Below, one piece after another: positions 19,030 to 29,120 of a stretch of 64,000 nucleotides of DNA. Made by a program: the position numbers and the translations under genes. The number at the start of each line of letters is the position of its first letter. Within the stretch, counting starts at the first letter, position 1. The DNA comes from Pseudoips prasinana (Eukaryota > Arthropoda > Insecta > Lepidoptera > Nolidae), in NCBI GenBank assembly GCA_951640165.1, contig OX621241.1, positions 1,126,001-1,190,000 on the forward strand, written 5' to 3'. A model generated the notes under the pieces. It saw only the letters and a list, made by a program, of their open reading frames with translations. It was not told where the DNA came from and made no database searches.

Positions 19030-19125
19030 ATAAGATAAGATAAATCTTTATTTGCCTTAACATGATGTGATGGTGTTACGTATTGTGTTTCACGTGTTTA
19101 GCTTACAAAAAATGTAAAATTTCGG
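19030..19125 (-). mobile_element. Retroelement 3' tail fragment
   Basis: AAGATAAGATAAATCTTTAT reads on the minus strand as a poly(A)-signal-like end with a TTATC repeat tail. It may be the 3' end of the LINE that begins just upstream on the same strand. Confidence 0.4.
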
Positions 19126-20287
19126 CTACTAATATATGTAGGACGAAATCCATTTTGATGCTCCCTCTGATACCCATGTTTTCTAGTTTTTGCAATAAAA
19201 TATCATGTTCCACCAAGTCAAAACTTGAGACAGATCAAAAAAAGGCCTGTAGTTAAAAAAATATTATTAATATTTTTTAGAACATGGCTGAGTAGAGTAA
19301 ATATTGCCACAGTCGTCGACTTGTCCTTTGGAAAGCCAAGCTGTTAATTTGCTAATATTTTATATCTAGTGCAAAAATCTACAAATCTTTTATGCATACA
19401 CTTCTCGAATATTTTAGACAGAATAGGTATAAGAGAAATTGTGCGATAGTTTTTAGCAGCATTTTTCAGTCACCTTTTTTGTACAATGATTTTACAATGG
19501 ACAATTTTAAGGCCTCCGGGAACGTTCCCAAATAAAATGACAGATTAATCAAATATGTTAAAATGGGATTCAGTTGTAAATTACAAGATTTGATTATCTT
19601 AGTACTGATTCCATCATACCCTTCTGAGTCTCTAACATTAGTACTAGTCTCTTTTCTTACCTCTTCTTCAGTCATAGGGCTAAGATACACAGAATTAGCA
19701 ATTGTCATAATATGAATGTCATTATGATAAGTATTATTAAATGTCACGGTATTTGTAGAGTCAATAAAATGATTATTAAAGGCGGTCGCTATGTCAGTGG
19801 CGTTTGCCAGTAGTTGATTATTCATCAATAATTCAGGAATATTATTGTCACTTTTTTCGTGCCCAATTTCATGATTAATAACTGACCACGTAGCTCTACA
19901 TTTGTTTTGGCTCTTCGTTATAAAGTTAATATTAGACTTCATTTTTGATTTAAAAATACAATTTTTCAGTATATTTGAATATCTTGTATATTTTTTTTGT
20001 GGCTGTCGAGGACTCTAAGTGTATTTCTGACCTCGAAAGACTTGCGAGACATTCTGTGAATTTCATAATATTCTCATTGCAATAGCCTTTTTTGTAGATA
20101 AAATAAGATTTAGGGTCTAAACTTTTCTTTTTAACTGAGAAAGCTAACAATTGTGCGGTATCATGACAGACAGACAGAGAGGCAGTACATTAGAAGATGC
20201 ATTAAGAATGCAAGTAGCTTAATATATGGTCAATACATGAGTCTTTTCGAGTAGGGGCATCTATGTGTATTTTTAGGTTATAGTTTT

Positions 20288-21677
20288 AATCAATAGAAAT
20301 AAAATTGGTTGATTACATGAAAAAAATATTTTAATGACTTTTGATTATATGTGGTCCTTATACCAAGAAACTAGCGTTAGAGTGGATAGATTTTTCTAAC
20401 AGCCTTCTCTTTCATTAAGATAAATGGTTGTTACGCGGTCACAAGTCAGACTAGCTCAAAGTATGCCGAATGTACCATCCCAGTCGAGCAGTGAGGCCAT
20501 TCCCATACCTCTTGCACAGACTGCAACCAGGGAAACAGTACAAGTACATTCAACACATTTTGCACCTAGCTCGCGGACTCATTCAGCCGGTACAAACAGT
20601 AGCCGGACTTCAGTGACGACCGCTAAGAAAAAACTCGAAGCAGAGGCACAACATACTCGCTTAATCACTCAGTTAGAAATAGCACAATCTACAGCCCAAT
20701 TAAAAGCCAGGCAGCTAGAGTTGGAACGTGTAGCCGCCGAGGCCGAATATCGGGCAGAGCTTGCCGCAATCGAAGCCGAACTTAGTAACCGAATTTCTCG
20801 CAGTGGAAAGAGTCGTGCTGCTGTGATGCCATGGCTGCACGATACAAATACTCTTGCTAAGGAGAGTCAGGAGGAAGTGTCAGGAGAGGAATTCCTCTCT
20901 AAACGGCTTACCGTCCAGAAATGGACGTCTACTAGAACACAATAATTGCGATTCTTTGTATTTGCAGAACATTCAACAGCGTAACGACGTCCTTCCTCTC
21001 CGAATATTGCAGTACCGTACCCTACACAGTTGCCCCAGTACAATATAAGCGGGGGTGACAGGGTCAATGCCAATGATATTCACCGAGATGACGGATCAAT
21101 TGGCGCTACGCAGTTAGTGCAAGCCCTGAAGATACTTACAAAGAATAGCGGTTTTAATAATAATAATAATGTTATTCAACTATCAATTTTCAACGGAAAA
21201 TCTCCTTAGAATGGCTCTTGTTTAAGCGTGCTTTCCACGATACCTTAGGTACCTTCACAGATGCGGAAAACCGCGCGCGCTTAAACGAAGTGTTAAGAGG
21301 CGCCGCGCGCGAGGCAGTCAGTATGCTGCTAATGACGGCGTCCAGAGCCAGTGATGTCATTGACGGTCAGGACGCCGGTTTGGCAGACCTGGGCAAATTG
21401 TGATACAGGAATTGAACGCAGTAAGAGCAATGTCGAAGCTCAGGCCCGAGGTAAAAGACCTACAGGTTTTTGCTACTCGTGTGCGCAATTGTGTCGAGGT
21501 GGCAAAGTTACTACAGCATAGCGACTATTTACGTTCACCGGAATTATTTGGAGCTTTGTTCAACAAATTGTCTCCACTATAACTGGCTAGATATCGCTGC
21601 CAATCACGAGGATGCACATATAATCAATAGAAATAAAATATTTTTCATGTAATCAACCAATTTTATTTCAATTGATT
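20288..21677 (+). mobile_element. 1.39-kb insertion with long inverted ends carrying gag
   Basis: Left arm 20,288-20,354 and right arm 21,615-21,677 are inverted repeats: AATCAATNGAAATAAAATTG, then GTTGATTACATGAAAAA, then a diverged part ending ATTGATTATATGTG. The insertion lies between the endonuclease and linker of a LINE. LTRs are not seen; the ends are inverted, not direct. Both arms also contain a smaller internal palindrome. The nature of the element is unresolved. Confidence 0.6.
20424..21617 (+). pseudogene. BEL/Pao-type Gag fragment, frameshifted
   Basis: The first open frame (20,424-20,945, 173 residues) has a Ser/Thr-rich N-terminus and a coiled coil at about residues 68-125 (QLEIAQSTAQLKARQLELER and on to EYRAELAAIEAELSN). 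After a gap, 21,140-21,617 reads in three frames VIQLSIFNGKSPLEW, LLFKRAFHDTLGTFTDAENR, LRGAAREAVSMLLM, then ELNAVRAMSKLRPEVKDLQV, FATRVRNCVEVAKLLQ and SPELFGALFNKLSPL. The FNG-EW / FKRAF / LRG-ARE-V / LQ-FA-RV-NCV pattern is that of BEL/Pao retrotransposon Gag (DUF1759-like). There is no zinc knuckle, protease or RT. The similarity stops exactly at the inverted end (ANHEDAH, 21,617). It is a broken capsid-type gene with no evidence of function. Confidence 0.72.
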
Positions 21678-21825
21678 ATAATAGTTATTACATAAATCCT
21701 GCAGACACTTTGTGATTTTACCTGGTTTTAATGTATTATTATTAAAGTCACCAGCAATAACAATTTTTTTATTAAACCTGGATTTGTTAAGTGTTTCGTA
21801 CATTAATTAGCTTACTTAGAAATAT

Positions 21826-21992
21826 ATTATAAAATAAATTGTATAAATGTTTTAACATTCCGTGTACCTACATATCTGTAATAAGTAACTAGAAATAATA
21901 ACTGTATTACTACAAACATGTTCTGACTATTTACAAGCGCTTTTTTAAAGTCTACGTGACTAAAAATCTTTTTTATTTTATTTTAATCTAAT
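21826..21992 (+). mobile_element. LINE 3' tail fragment (family T)
   Basis: AACATGTTCTGACTATTTAC, then AAGTCTACGTGACTAAAAA and a TTTTATTTTA tail at the right end. The same 3' end occurs at 24,575, 26,030, 30,395, 37,316, 42,833 and 45,440. The TTTA-type tail marks the 3' end of a non-LTR element. Confidence 0.7.
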
Positions 21993-22351
21993 AGGGCGTT
22001 CTGTAAAGACATATTATTAATATATTGTGCAATGGGATTTCAATACCGCAAGTCTCAAATGTCTTTGGAGTGGAATATTTTTTCAGGTAAGTTAAATCTT
22101 TGTAAGTAATACCCTGTTTAACTAGAATACAGGTTCCACTTCTTTGTTTTTTCCTACAAAACGCAGTTGCTAGGTGGTATTTATTTACTTTTAAATAATG
22201 TTCAATTATGACAGTGAGCTATTAATAGGTCTTCACGCATAAAATTAACAATTCAAATTCAAGCGTCATATTATGTACTCGTATATACTCCATGAGATGT
22301 AATGAATGCAATGGACACAAACGACATTTGCCCTGTTATAATGTAATATGT

Positions 22352-22752
22352 GTGGGTATGTGTGGTGTGACTTTGAGAGACAGAATTCGAAATACTGATG
22401 TAAGAGAGCGTTGTGGTGTGAAAGAGGATGTAGTCACAAAGATTGAAAAAGGAATGCTGAGATGGTTTGGCCATTTAGAAAGGATGAATGAATGAAGACT
22501 GACAAAAGAAGTATACCTGGCCTGTGTGAATGGGACAATCGGAAGGGGAAGACCACGTCGAACATTCTCTGACCAAATTGGAGATGTTCTCAAGAAAGGG
22601 CAGGTCAGAAGTACCCTAAACCGGCGAGCATGTATGAAGAATATAATGACAGTAATCGAGGCAAAAGACGTGTGCAAAGATCGTGACAAATGGAAATCCG
22701 TTGTCTCTGCCTACCCCTCTGGGAAACAGGCGTGAGTCTATGTATGTATGTG
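22352..22752 (+). pseudogene. LINE-K C-terminal fragment
   Basis: The plus strand reads [40 protein letters not shown], a stop in place of an Arg codon after RMNE (22,493), then [40 protein letters not shown] and YPSGKQA at 22,712-22,732. The tail is (TATG)n. It is very close in sequence to the copies at 3,980 and 12,153. No clean target duplication was found. Confidence 0.85.
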
Positions 22753-22985
22753 CGTATTGAACGTAAGTAGTGTTGTTCACCATCAAGATAGGGATTTATC
22801 AAGCAATGAATACTAATGTTAAACGCAACAGACTGTACGCAATTTCCAGTGCTTACAGTATTAGATTTATTCTCTTTTTATGTATTTAGTTTTAAAGGCC
22901 TGAAGGTGTTTCGACAGGGTTAGGAATATTTATATCTTTATGAGAAATAAAGTTATTCTTAACCATAACAGTTATATACAAGGTG

Positions 22986-23371
22986 TAATAATAATGTGCT
23001 CCTAGCCGAATTCCGGCCACGGCGTCCGGACTCAGTAGTGATTATCCACCTGCGCAGGACATATTATAGCGCACAAGTGTGTGCGCTAACACAAAAGCAC
23101 TTTCTATTCCATCCCTCCCAAACCTCCATCCCATCATGATCCGATAGGACGCCTAGTGACACGACCGGAAAGAGGTCAGGTACAGGACCGACGGCTTTAC
23201 GTGCTTTCCGAGGCACGGGGGTATATATACCGCCAACTCCCAGACTTCGGGCGGATGAAATTTTTCTTTTTACAGAAAAGTGTCAAAATCACTTTCGGCC
23301 CGACCCGGAATTTGAACCTAGGACCTCGTTCTCTGCGGGTACACACGCTACCGCTCGACCAACGAGGCACG
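22986..23371 (-). mobile_element. SINE-A, near full length
   Basis: Minus-strand head TTGGTCGAGCGGTAGCG, box B-like GGTTCAAATTCCGGG, body with GAGTTGGCGGTATATATACC, and a TTATTATTAC tail on the left. Confidence 0.85.
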
Positions 23372-23974
23372 CGAATAAAACTATGTTAACGAAAAACTCA
23401 TGGTGTTCTATTTATTTTTAGTTCTGTGGTTTTATGCAACACTACTAACGAACTACCTTCGTTAAAACTTTCATTTAACATTATTTTTATAGTAACCACA
23501 AAATGGCGACTGGATATGCATTTTAATATGTGCTAAATAATGTGGTGGGGTAATTACTATAGTTATTTCCAGTTCTGATGGAATGAATTGCTTAAATTCC
23601 GAAACTAATTTTCGCGCTGATCGAGTTTTTAATTACAGTTTTTGTTGTGAAGTGAGATTTATTTTCGGAATTTTTTTGATGATTCATCACCCTATCATAT
23701 AAACGAGGTCGCAGCTGCCTCCGCGGCGGCGCAGCTAGTCTAGCTCTGCCACCCAGACTCCTCTCCTCATTAGAGTCTCTCGCAGCTGTAGGTAAGGGTA
23801 CCTCAATACTCGGTGGGTGCACAATACTGGGCGTGTGCGCCCTATCCGCGACCTCTGCGGATAAATGTCCACTAGTGTCTCACCCCAAGATACGGTGGGA
23901 CAGCCGGGCCTTGAAGTACCCGGGAGGAATTCGCCGGCTGAGCCGGTACCCTCCTGGGGTAATGTTTTACAATT

Positions 23975-24078
23975 AGACATCGTAACCTTACTACCTTACC
24001 CTTTGCCTCCGAGCAATTACCCGGCGAGGGGATACCGAAGGGTAATTCGGTCCAAAGAGTAGTAAGGTCACGATGTCT
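23975..24078 (-). repeat. Stem-loop enclosing the ATG at 23,980
   Basis: AGACATCGTAACCTTACTAC (23,975-23,994) pairs with GTAGTAAGGTCACGATGTCT (24,059-24,078). On the minus-strand RNA the one mismatch is a G-U pair, so all 20 positions pair. The start codon of the 81-codon frame is inside the stem. A second stem, AATTACCC / GGGTAATT (24,015-24,022 and 24,040-24,047), lies in the loop. Confidence 0.75.
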
Positions 24079-24239
24079 TGCTTGTGACCGGATAAAACGC
24101 CCCGGCCATTCAGCCCATCTTTGGTGGCGAAGGTTAGGCTTGCACTCCTCCGTTGTTCCTTCCAGTATATAGAAAGGACAACAGAGGCGACGAGAATGAG
24201 GTGTTCATTCGCCACTGACGGTGGTTTATAGGGATTAAA

Positions 24240-24303
24240 AAAAATTCCGATGCGATGGCTTTTTCCTATTCCTACAGGAAAAAGCCATCGCATCGGAATT
24301 TTT
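24240..24303. repeat. Perfect inverted repeat, 28-bp arms, 8-bp spacer
   Basis: The left arm includes TTCCGATGCGATGGCTTTTT; the right arm (24,276-24,303) is its exact reverse complement. The spacer is ATTCCTAC. Confidence 0.9.
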
Positions 24304-24574
24304 GATAATAGGGTGATCTATCATCAAAAATTTTCCGATAAACGTTCTGTTAAAAATTATTGAATGATATATTTTATGCTGTTTAGACTATTCATGTTTA
24401 GTAAAGATTTTTGGAAGAGAACTTTAAAACACTGTCATCTGGGACTTTCGTCTTCTAAAGTCACAAGATAGTCAGCGACTGGATAGAGAGCTGGGTAGTA
24501 GTAGTATATTTTCTTTTGCTCTTTGATGGCAAATCGATAAATTGAATCACTTTATCCAACTAAGCGATGATATT

Positions 24575-24765
24575 TATATTCTTAATAAATAAATAAAAAA
24601 GGTTTTTATTCACGTAGACTTTAAAAAAGCGCTTGTAAATAGTCAGAACATGTTTGTAGTAATACAGTTATTATTTCTAGTTACTTTTTACAGATATTTA
24701 GACACACGGAATGTTAAAAATTGTAAAAGATACGTTTTGATAGCCGGTGTAAAGAAATGTAACTA
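24575..24765 (-). mobile_element. LINE 3' tail fragment (family T)
   Basis: AATAAATAAATAAAAAAGG, then TTTTTATTCACGTAGACTTT, then AAAAAGCGCTTGTAAATAGT and CAGAACATGTTTGTAGTAAT. Antisense to 21,826-21,992. Confidence 0.72.
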
Positions 24766-25035
24766 ACTAACTTAATTCTGAATTTTTTTTTACTTAGGTA
24801 AAAAAACAACGTTATTAATATATTATCGTCGTAGTTTTAAACAGAATAATTACTCTGTGTAAAGAGTAGAACACATAATAAGAAAATAATACTAAATACT
24901 CGGTTTACTGATTGCCTCGTCAAACGGTTATCACTTCAGTGCAGGCTAAGAACCTACGGGATAAGAGAGTAAAAATAAAATTCTTTAAAAATCATAATAA
25001 ACAATTAACTAACTAATTAAATATACATTTTTATG

Positions 25036-25325
25036 TCATAGAGCAACAAACGAGCAAGTGGATCCCCTGATGGTAAGTGATCACCGCCGCCCATGGACAC
25101 TCGCAACACCAGAGGAGTCGCGGCTGCGTTGCCAGCCTTTAAGAGTCAGCAAACAAGTGTCGCTGAGTCTTCCCCCACCCCGATGAGCTCTAGCGAATTT
25201 ACAATCACAACATTAAGCTTTTAATATTATTATTAAGAAATTCCTTCTGCAAGGTGGAGGTACTTCCCCAGTCGGGCTGGTCTTTGAGTGAATGATCGCT
25301 GTGCCCTACCTCTCTGGGGGTATTT
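25036..25325 (-). mobile_element. LINE 3' region (family S)
   Basis: GATGGTAAGTGATCACCGCC, GCCCATGGACACTCGCAACA, GATGAGCTCTAGC and ACTTCCCCAGTCGGGCTG, shared with 28,312-28,618. The minus strand of the right half reads QPDWGSTSTLQKEFL-like sequence, possibly coding in the intact element. Confidence 0.68.
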
Positions 25326-25329
25326 AATG

Positions 25330-26025
25330 TGCGGGATTTATTAGATAAATAATTAGTTTCTATTGTAATACAAGATGGACTTCTAGTATCTCGACTATCG
25401 AGAATTTATAGTTTCCATAAAAAAAATTGTTGAATATAGTTATGTGTTTCTTGTATTTTTCTTTTTAAAACGTATGACTGAAAAGTGATTGATAAAACGT
25501 GAGTTTGTTAAATAATGGAAATAAGGCACACTGTTAAGGAAAATTAATATATCTCTCAATAACCTATTGGAACCTATACGAGACACACGCGGAGTTAAAT
25601 AAATAAATAAAAATCACGACGACACCACATAAAGGTAAAAAACGAGCTATATCCTAGGGGAATCTAACTCTAATATATAGTTAGATGATATACAAGATGA
25701 TTTTAACAGGTGGCGTATATTGTTAGCCATTACGCATAATGAGATATCATATATCTCACTTTTATAGACCATTGATCACTGAATAAATCATATTTTTAAT
25801 CTACTGCTTACTCATTATAATAATATGAGGGGAATAAATCGTACCATTATTACAGCTGAGATTTAGGGTCAATCCATTATTTAAACTCTCGAGAGGTTAT
25901 TCAAAATAACAAGCCATTTATAAATCTCAACTTATAAATAGCTTATGAATTGATAGTTATAAATGAACATTGAAAATAATCAATAATTTATTCATAAAGT
26001 GAATAAATCCCAACATGTTGATTAA
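25330..26025. other. AT-rich spacer
   Basis: No genes or repeats are identified; several near-palindromic TATA tracts occur at 25,660-25,960. Confidence 0.4.
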
Positions 26026-26029
26026 CTAG

Positions 26030-26235
26030 CAATAAATAAAATAAAAAATGTTTTTATTCACGTAGACTTAAAAAAAGCGCTTGAAAATAGTCAGAACATG
26101 TTTGTAGTTATATAGTTCAGTATACATAATAATTTCTACGTACATGTAGATATAGAGGTATGCGGCTTGTATGAAAACATTACGAAATAACATATAATTT
26201 AAAAATAGACTACTTGAAGGATAGTTTCTTAAACC
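26030..26235 (-). mobile_element. LINE 3' tail fragment (family T)
   Basis: TTTTTATTCACGTAGACTTA, AAAAAGCGCTTGAAAATAGT and ATTTCTACGTACATGTAGAT follow the family order. Confidence 0.7.
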
Positions 26236-26339
26236 AAAATAAGGAGTTTGAATTAAGACGAGAGAAAACACGGACATCATAGACAGTCAAAATATTACTG
26301 AGATATCTGTTCAATTTATTCGAAGTGTGTACAGTAGAG

Positions 26340-27000
26340 ATACTTTAGCTCACTCGAAAAAATCATCCCTAACTTATTCCTTAAAGATTTTAATATATAC
26401 ATACATCCTAGAGAAATAAACTACTACCTCTTATATATAGATCTTATGAATAGTTTCAATTTCTATCAACAAATAAATGAACCGACTAGCGTCACAAACA
26501 CTAGCTCAACTTGCATTGATACTTTTTACAAACCTTATATCGGTTCATGAAGGTTGGTCACTATGCCAAATATATCATCCACTGAGTCCACTACAAGGCA
26601 TAGTGAAAAATCGATTATTTAACAAAAATGATGTTGAAACTTTTATAAAATATTCTGTTATCAAGTACTCAATAGCCGCGCAACGGTCATGACGTAGCTG
26701 CTATGTTATAATAATATTTTAACACTGTGATTATTTATTTTATAAGTGATTATCATTTTATTAATTACTATAATAATTTTACATCTTAAAACTATTAATA
26801 ATCGATATTAGACTTTCAAATGGTTGTCACTGATAAAAATATAAATAGGGTAGCAGAATTATTAAAGAGGCATTCTTTGTACGACGGTAGATGAGAACGT
26901 TAAATATTGGTGTGTGGAAAATATCTCGGAGTTTTAATGTGCAGAACCTACGAGTGCGTAATAATTCAGAAAAAAATTGTTCGGAGTACTGTGATTAACA
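26340..27000 (+). pseudogene. LINE endonuclease fragment, interrupted by a solo LTR
   Basis: The plus strand reads LMNSFNFYQQINEPTSVTNT and SSTCID (end of the EN domain; the PT...S.T.CID block is characteristic), then in another frame LISVHEGWSLCQIYHPLSPL and KNRLFNKNDVETFIKYS to 26,655. Sequence after the LTR (KKNCSEYCD) continues the linker. Probably the same degenerate copy as the RT pieces at 27,555 and 28,985. Confidence 0.65.
26656..26963 (+). mobile_element. Solo LTR-like repeat, copy 2
   Basis: Starts TGTTATCAAGTACTCAATAG, ends GTGCGTAATA, flanked by ATTC (26,652-26,655 and 26,964-26,967). It carries TATAAATAGGGTAGCAG. Highly similar to 2,030-2,360, with internal indels. It sits inside a LINE remnant, so it is younger than that LINE. 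Confidence 0.7.
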
Positions 27001-27554
27001 GCAAAATAAAACTAAAATTAAAAAAGGCTACCCCGCGGTCTTCAGGTAACCTGTAAACATAAACGAAATATAAAATCTTTCTAAAATTGAATGCAAGCCC
27101 TGTCCTTTGGAAGTATTATAAAAGATATGAAAAACTACATATTCATATGCATTATCTTTATTTGCATTCCATAATGTCAATAATACAGGTCTTATAATAA
27201 TAATGCTTATACCTAGGTACAATTATGGGCCCTGTAGGGCTCAGCAAAATTAAAAACTTAAAACTAAACATACAATTAATATAAAAAAATATCTAGTTAA
27301 AATTTATTTTAATAATAATATTCTTGTAATAACACATAACAATCATATTGAAATCGTAATAATCTTAAAATACTTATTTATAATTAATGTGCTACTACCG
27401 ATTGCAAATGTGTTTAATTAATGATCATTTTATAAAAATGGAAGGTCTACCAGTTGAAGGACCAGTATCGCATTCTGGACGACCGGTCATCAACCATCTA
27501 TTTTGCCTCGCTCCTAAAATTTATAATATTATTTAGAGTATAAAAAACAAACTC

Positions 27555-27757
27555 TCTTCATTAAAAAATGTGCCAAGATCCGCCAATTAAGCCACATTGT
27601 AAATCAATCATTCACAGAAGGAAGTGTCCCAAATAAATTAAAAATCTCGAACATTAAGGCCTTACATAAGAAGGGAAACAAAACGGACTGCAGTAATTAC
27701 TGCCCCATAGTACTGTTGCCTACCTATTCCAAAATTGTTGAAAAGGAAATACATAAA
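27555..27757 (+). pseudogene. LINE RT N-terminal fragment
   Basis: Open reading KIRQLSHIVNQSFTEGSVPN, KLKISNIKALHKKGNKTDCS, NYCPIVLLPTYSKIVEK, then a stop. The KGNK-D-SNYRPI-LLPT-SKI-EK pattern is RT domain 1 of Jockey/CR1-type LINEs (Arg of NYRPI replaced by Cys). Confidence 0.75.
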
Positions 27758-28153
27758 TAATAATGTCCTGGAACATTATTTCATCATCATCATCATATCA
27801 GCCGAAAGACGTCCACTGCTGGACAAAGGCCTCCCCCAAAGATCTCCACAATTGCCGGTCTTGCGCTATCCGCATCCAGCGATTTCCAGCGACCCGCACA
27901 AGATCATCGGTCCATCATCGGAACATTATTTATCTGATCGCAAACTAAGCAGACCTTGTACTATGGAAACCAAATAATTGATATACTACATATACTACTT
28001 TTCTTTTGTAAATACATACTTATATAGATAATTACACCCAGACTCAGGCAAACAGACATGTTCATGCTCACAAATATCTGCCTTGGGTGGGAATCGAACC
28101 CACGACCGCCGGCGTGAAAAGCAAGCATTCGCCAACCACGCCAACAGGCCAAC
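27757..28153 (-). mobile_element. SINE-C split by an RTE insertion
   Basis: Right part 27,932-28,153 carries head and box B (GGGTGGGAATCGAACCCACG on plus) and TGTTCATGCTCACAAATATC. Left part 27,757-27,781 is the tail (AATAATAATGTCCTGGAAC). The tail word is continuous with TTATCTGATCGCAAACTAAG once the RTE piece is removed. Confidence 0.82.
27782..27919 (-). pseudogene. RTE C-terminus, 5'-truncated, 12-bp target duplication
   Basis: GGAACATTATTT occurs at 27,770-27,781 and 27,920-27,931. Between them the minus strand reads RVAGNRWMRIAQDRQLWRSL, then GEAFVQQWTSFG and stop, followed by a (TGA)n tail. It defines the tail sequence and target duplication of this RTE family. Confidence 0.9.
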
Positions 28154-28272
28154 GTCTTCGGACGCATGTTATTTAAACCCTGATGGAATCGTATTTGTAA
28201 AGGTCAACTACAAAGAGCGTTATCATGTTCTATTTTACAAATCACAAAAAAGTACTAAGATATGCTTTTTAA

Positions 28273-28273
<1 letters not shown>

Positions 28274-28304
<31 letters not shown>
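28274..28304. repeat. (AT)n microsatellite
   Basis: About 15 perfect AT units, at the left edge of the family-S LINE 3' fragment. Confidence 0.95.
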
Positions 28305-28307
<3 letters not shown>

Positions 28308-28311
28308 ATAT

Positions 28312-28618
28312 CATAGGGCAAGAAACGAGCAAGTGGGTCACCTGATGGTAAGTGATTACCGCCGCCCATGGACACTCGCAACACCAAAGGAGTAACGCGT
28401 GTGTTTCCGGCCTTTAAGACTCAGCAAACAAGTGTTGCTGACCCTTCCCCCCCCCCTCCCCCCGATGAGCTCTAGCAACCTTACTCACACGCAGAAAGAC
28501 AACATTAAAATAATGAATGTTATTATTAAGGAATGTCTTCTGTAAGGTGAAGGTACTTCCCCAGTCGGGCTGCTCTTTGAACGAATGAACGCTGTGCCCT
28601 ACCTCTCTTAAAAGGTTA
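28312..28618 (-). mobile_element. LINE 3' region (family S)
   Basis: TCACCTGATGGTAAGTGATT, GCCCATGGACACTCGCAACA and CTTCCCCAGTCGGGCTGCTC. The minus strand reads REVGHSVHSFKEQPDWGSTF in an open frame of 76 codons, interrupted by a C-tract at 28,446-28,462. Confidence 0.7.
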
Positions 28619-28984
28619 TATGATCTAATGAATAGGAATACCATTCGAGAATTAATCTAAGGAACTCGACTGCTGTTAATTTAATACCAGATATAAATCC
28701 TTATGCACTACTTTTTATTTTTAAGTGTAAAAAAACTAAAAATGTTATTATTTGCATTTTATTAAAGCTTAACAACGTTTATTGGGGTTCTATAAAAAGT
28801 AAATAGTGACATCAATGATGAATATGTACATATTTATAACTGCTATAACTTAACCGTCACCTCCACAAATAAGTATTTAGTATTGAATTTTTCTGCATAG
28901 ACATATTGTATCGTGAAAACTAGATAAAAACCAATAGAATTTATCTTCACCTTAGACACAAATATAAGAAGATAATTCCATCAG

Positions 28985-29120
28985 CAAAAAGGTCAAATAT
29001 CTGAAGTTTCTCATCGACACATCACTCAATTGGCAGGACTAAATCTACCAGAGAGTGTATTTTTGTGCTCATTGCCTCAAAAACTTCCTAGATTATGGAA
29101 ATTTGTGTGACTGTGACTTA
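28985..29120 (+). pseudogene. LINE RT thumb fragment
   Basis: QKGQI-KFLIDTSLNWQD-type reading (KYLKFLIDTSLNW with shifts) followed by IYQRVYFCAHCLKNF. The YLG-ID-L-W motif is the RT thumb of non-LTR elements. Probably continuous with 26,340 and 27,555 before later damage. Confidence 0.5.

Larger units (their letters stand above)
19130..21800 (-). pseudogene. EN-RT LINE (Jockey/CR1-like), split and frameshifted
   Basis: Reading down the minus strand: endonuclease block VIAGDFNNNTLKPGKITKCL at 21,800-21,690; after a 1.4-kb insertion, APTRKDSCIDHILSY near 20,250; LLAFSVKKKSLDPKSYFIYK at 20,150-20,090; then a 158-codon open frame 19,942-19,466 with CRATWSVINHEIGH, TEEEVRKETSTN, SEGYDGISTKIIKSC and TFPEALKLSIVKSLYKKGD (RT fingers). 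Downstream, frameshifted RT continues as SLIPILSKIFEKCMHKRF, GFPKDKSTTVAI and TGLFLICLKF to about 19,133. The catalytic YADD region and everything beyond are missing. The order EN-linker-RT is standard for Jockey/CR1-group ORF2. It is inactive. Confidence 0.82.
23666..24337 (-). other. GC-rich structured block with inverted ends
   Basis: This 670-bp block is much more GC-rich than its surroundings. Its outer ends are imperfect inverted repeats (TTTTTGATGATTCATCACCC at 23,672 and the complement of TTTTTGATGATAGATCACCC at 24,308-24,335). On the minus strand an ATG at 23,980 opens an 81-codon frame (MSNCKTLPQEGTGSAGEF...). A frame change near 23,830 would continue into SIEVPLPTAARDSNEERSLG and RARLAAPPRRQLRPRL. 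This could be the 5' UTR and ORF1 start of a LINE, but I do not recognise the protein. See the separate entries for the hairpins. Confidence 0.4.

Noticed and set aside
22191..22255. Possible mariner end (TAGGTCTTCACGCATAAAAT)
   Set aside because: It resembles the TIR of the intact mariner over about 15 bases only and has no partner end nearby.
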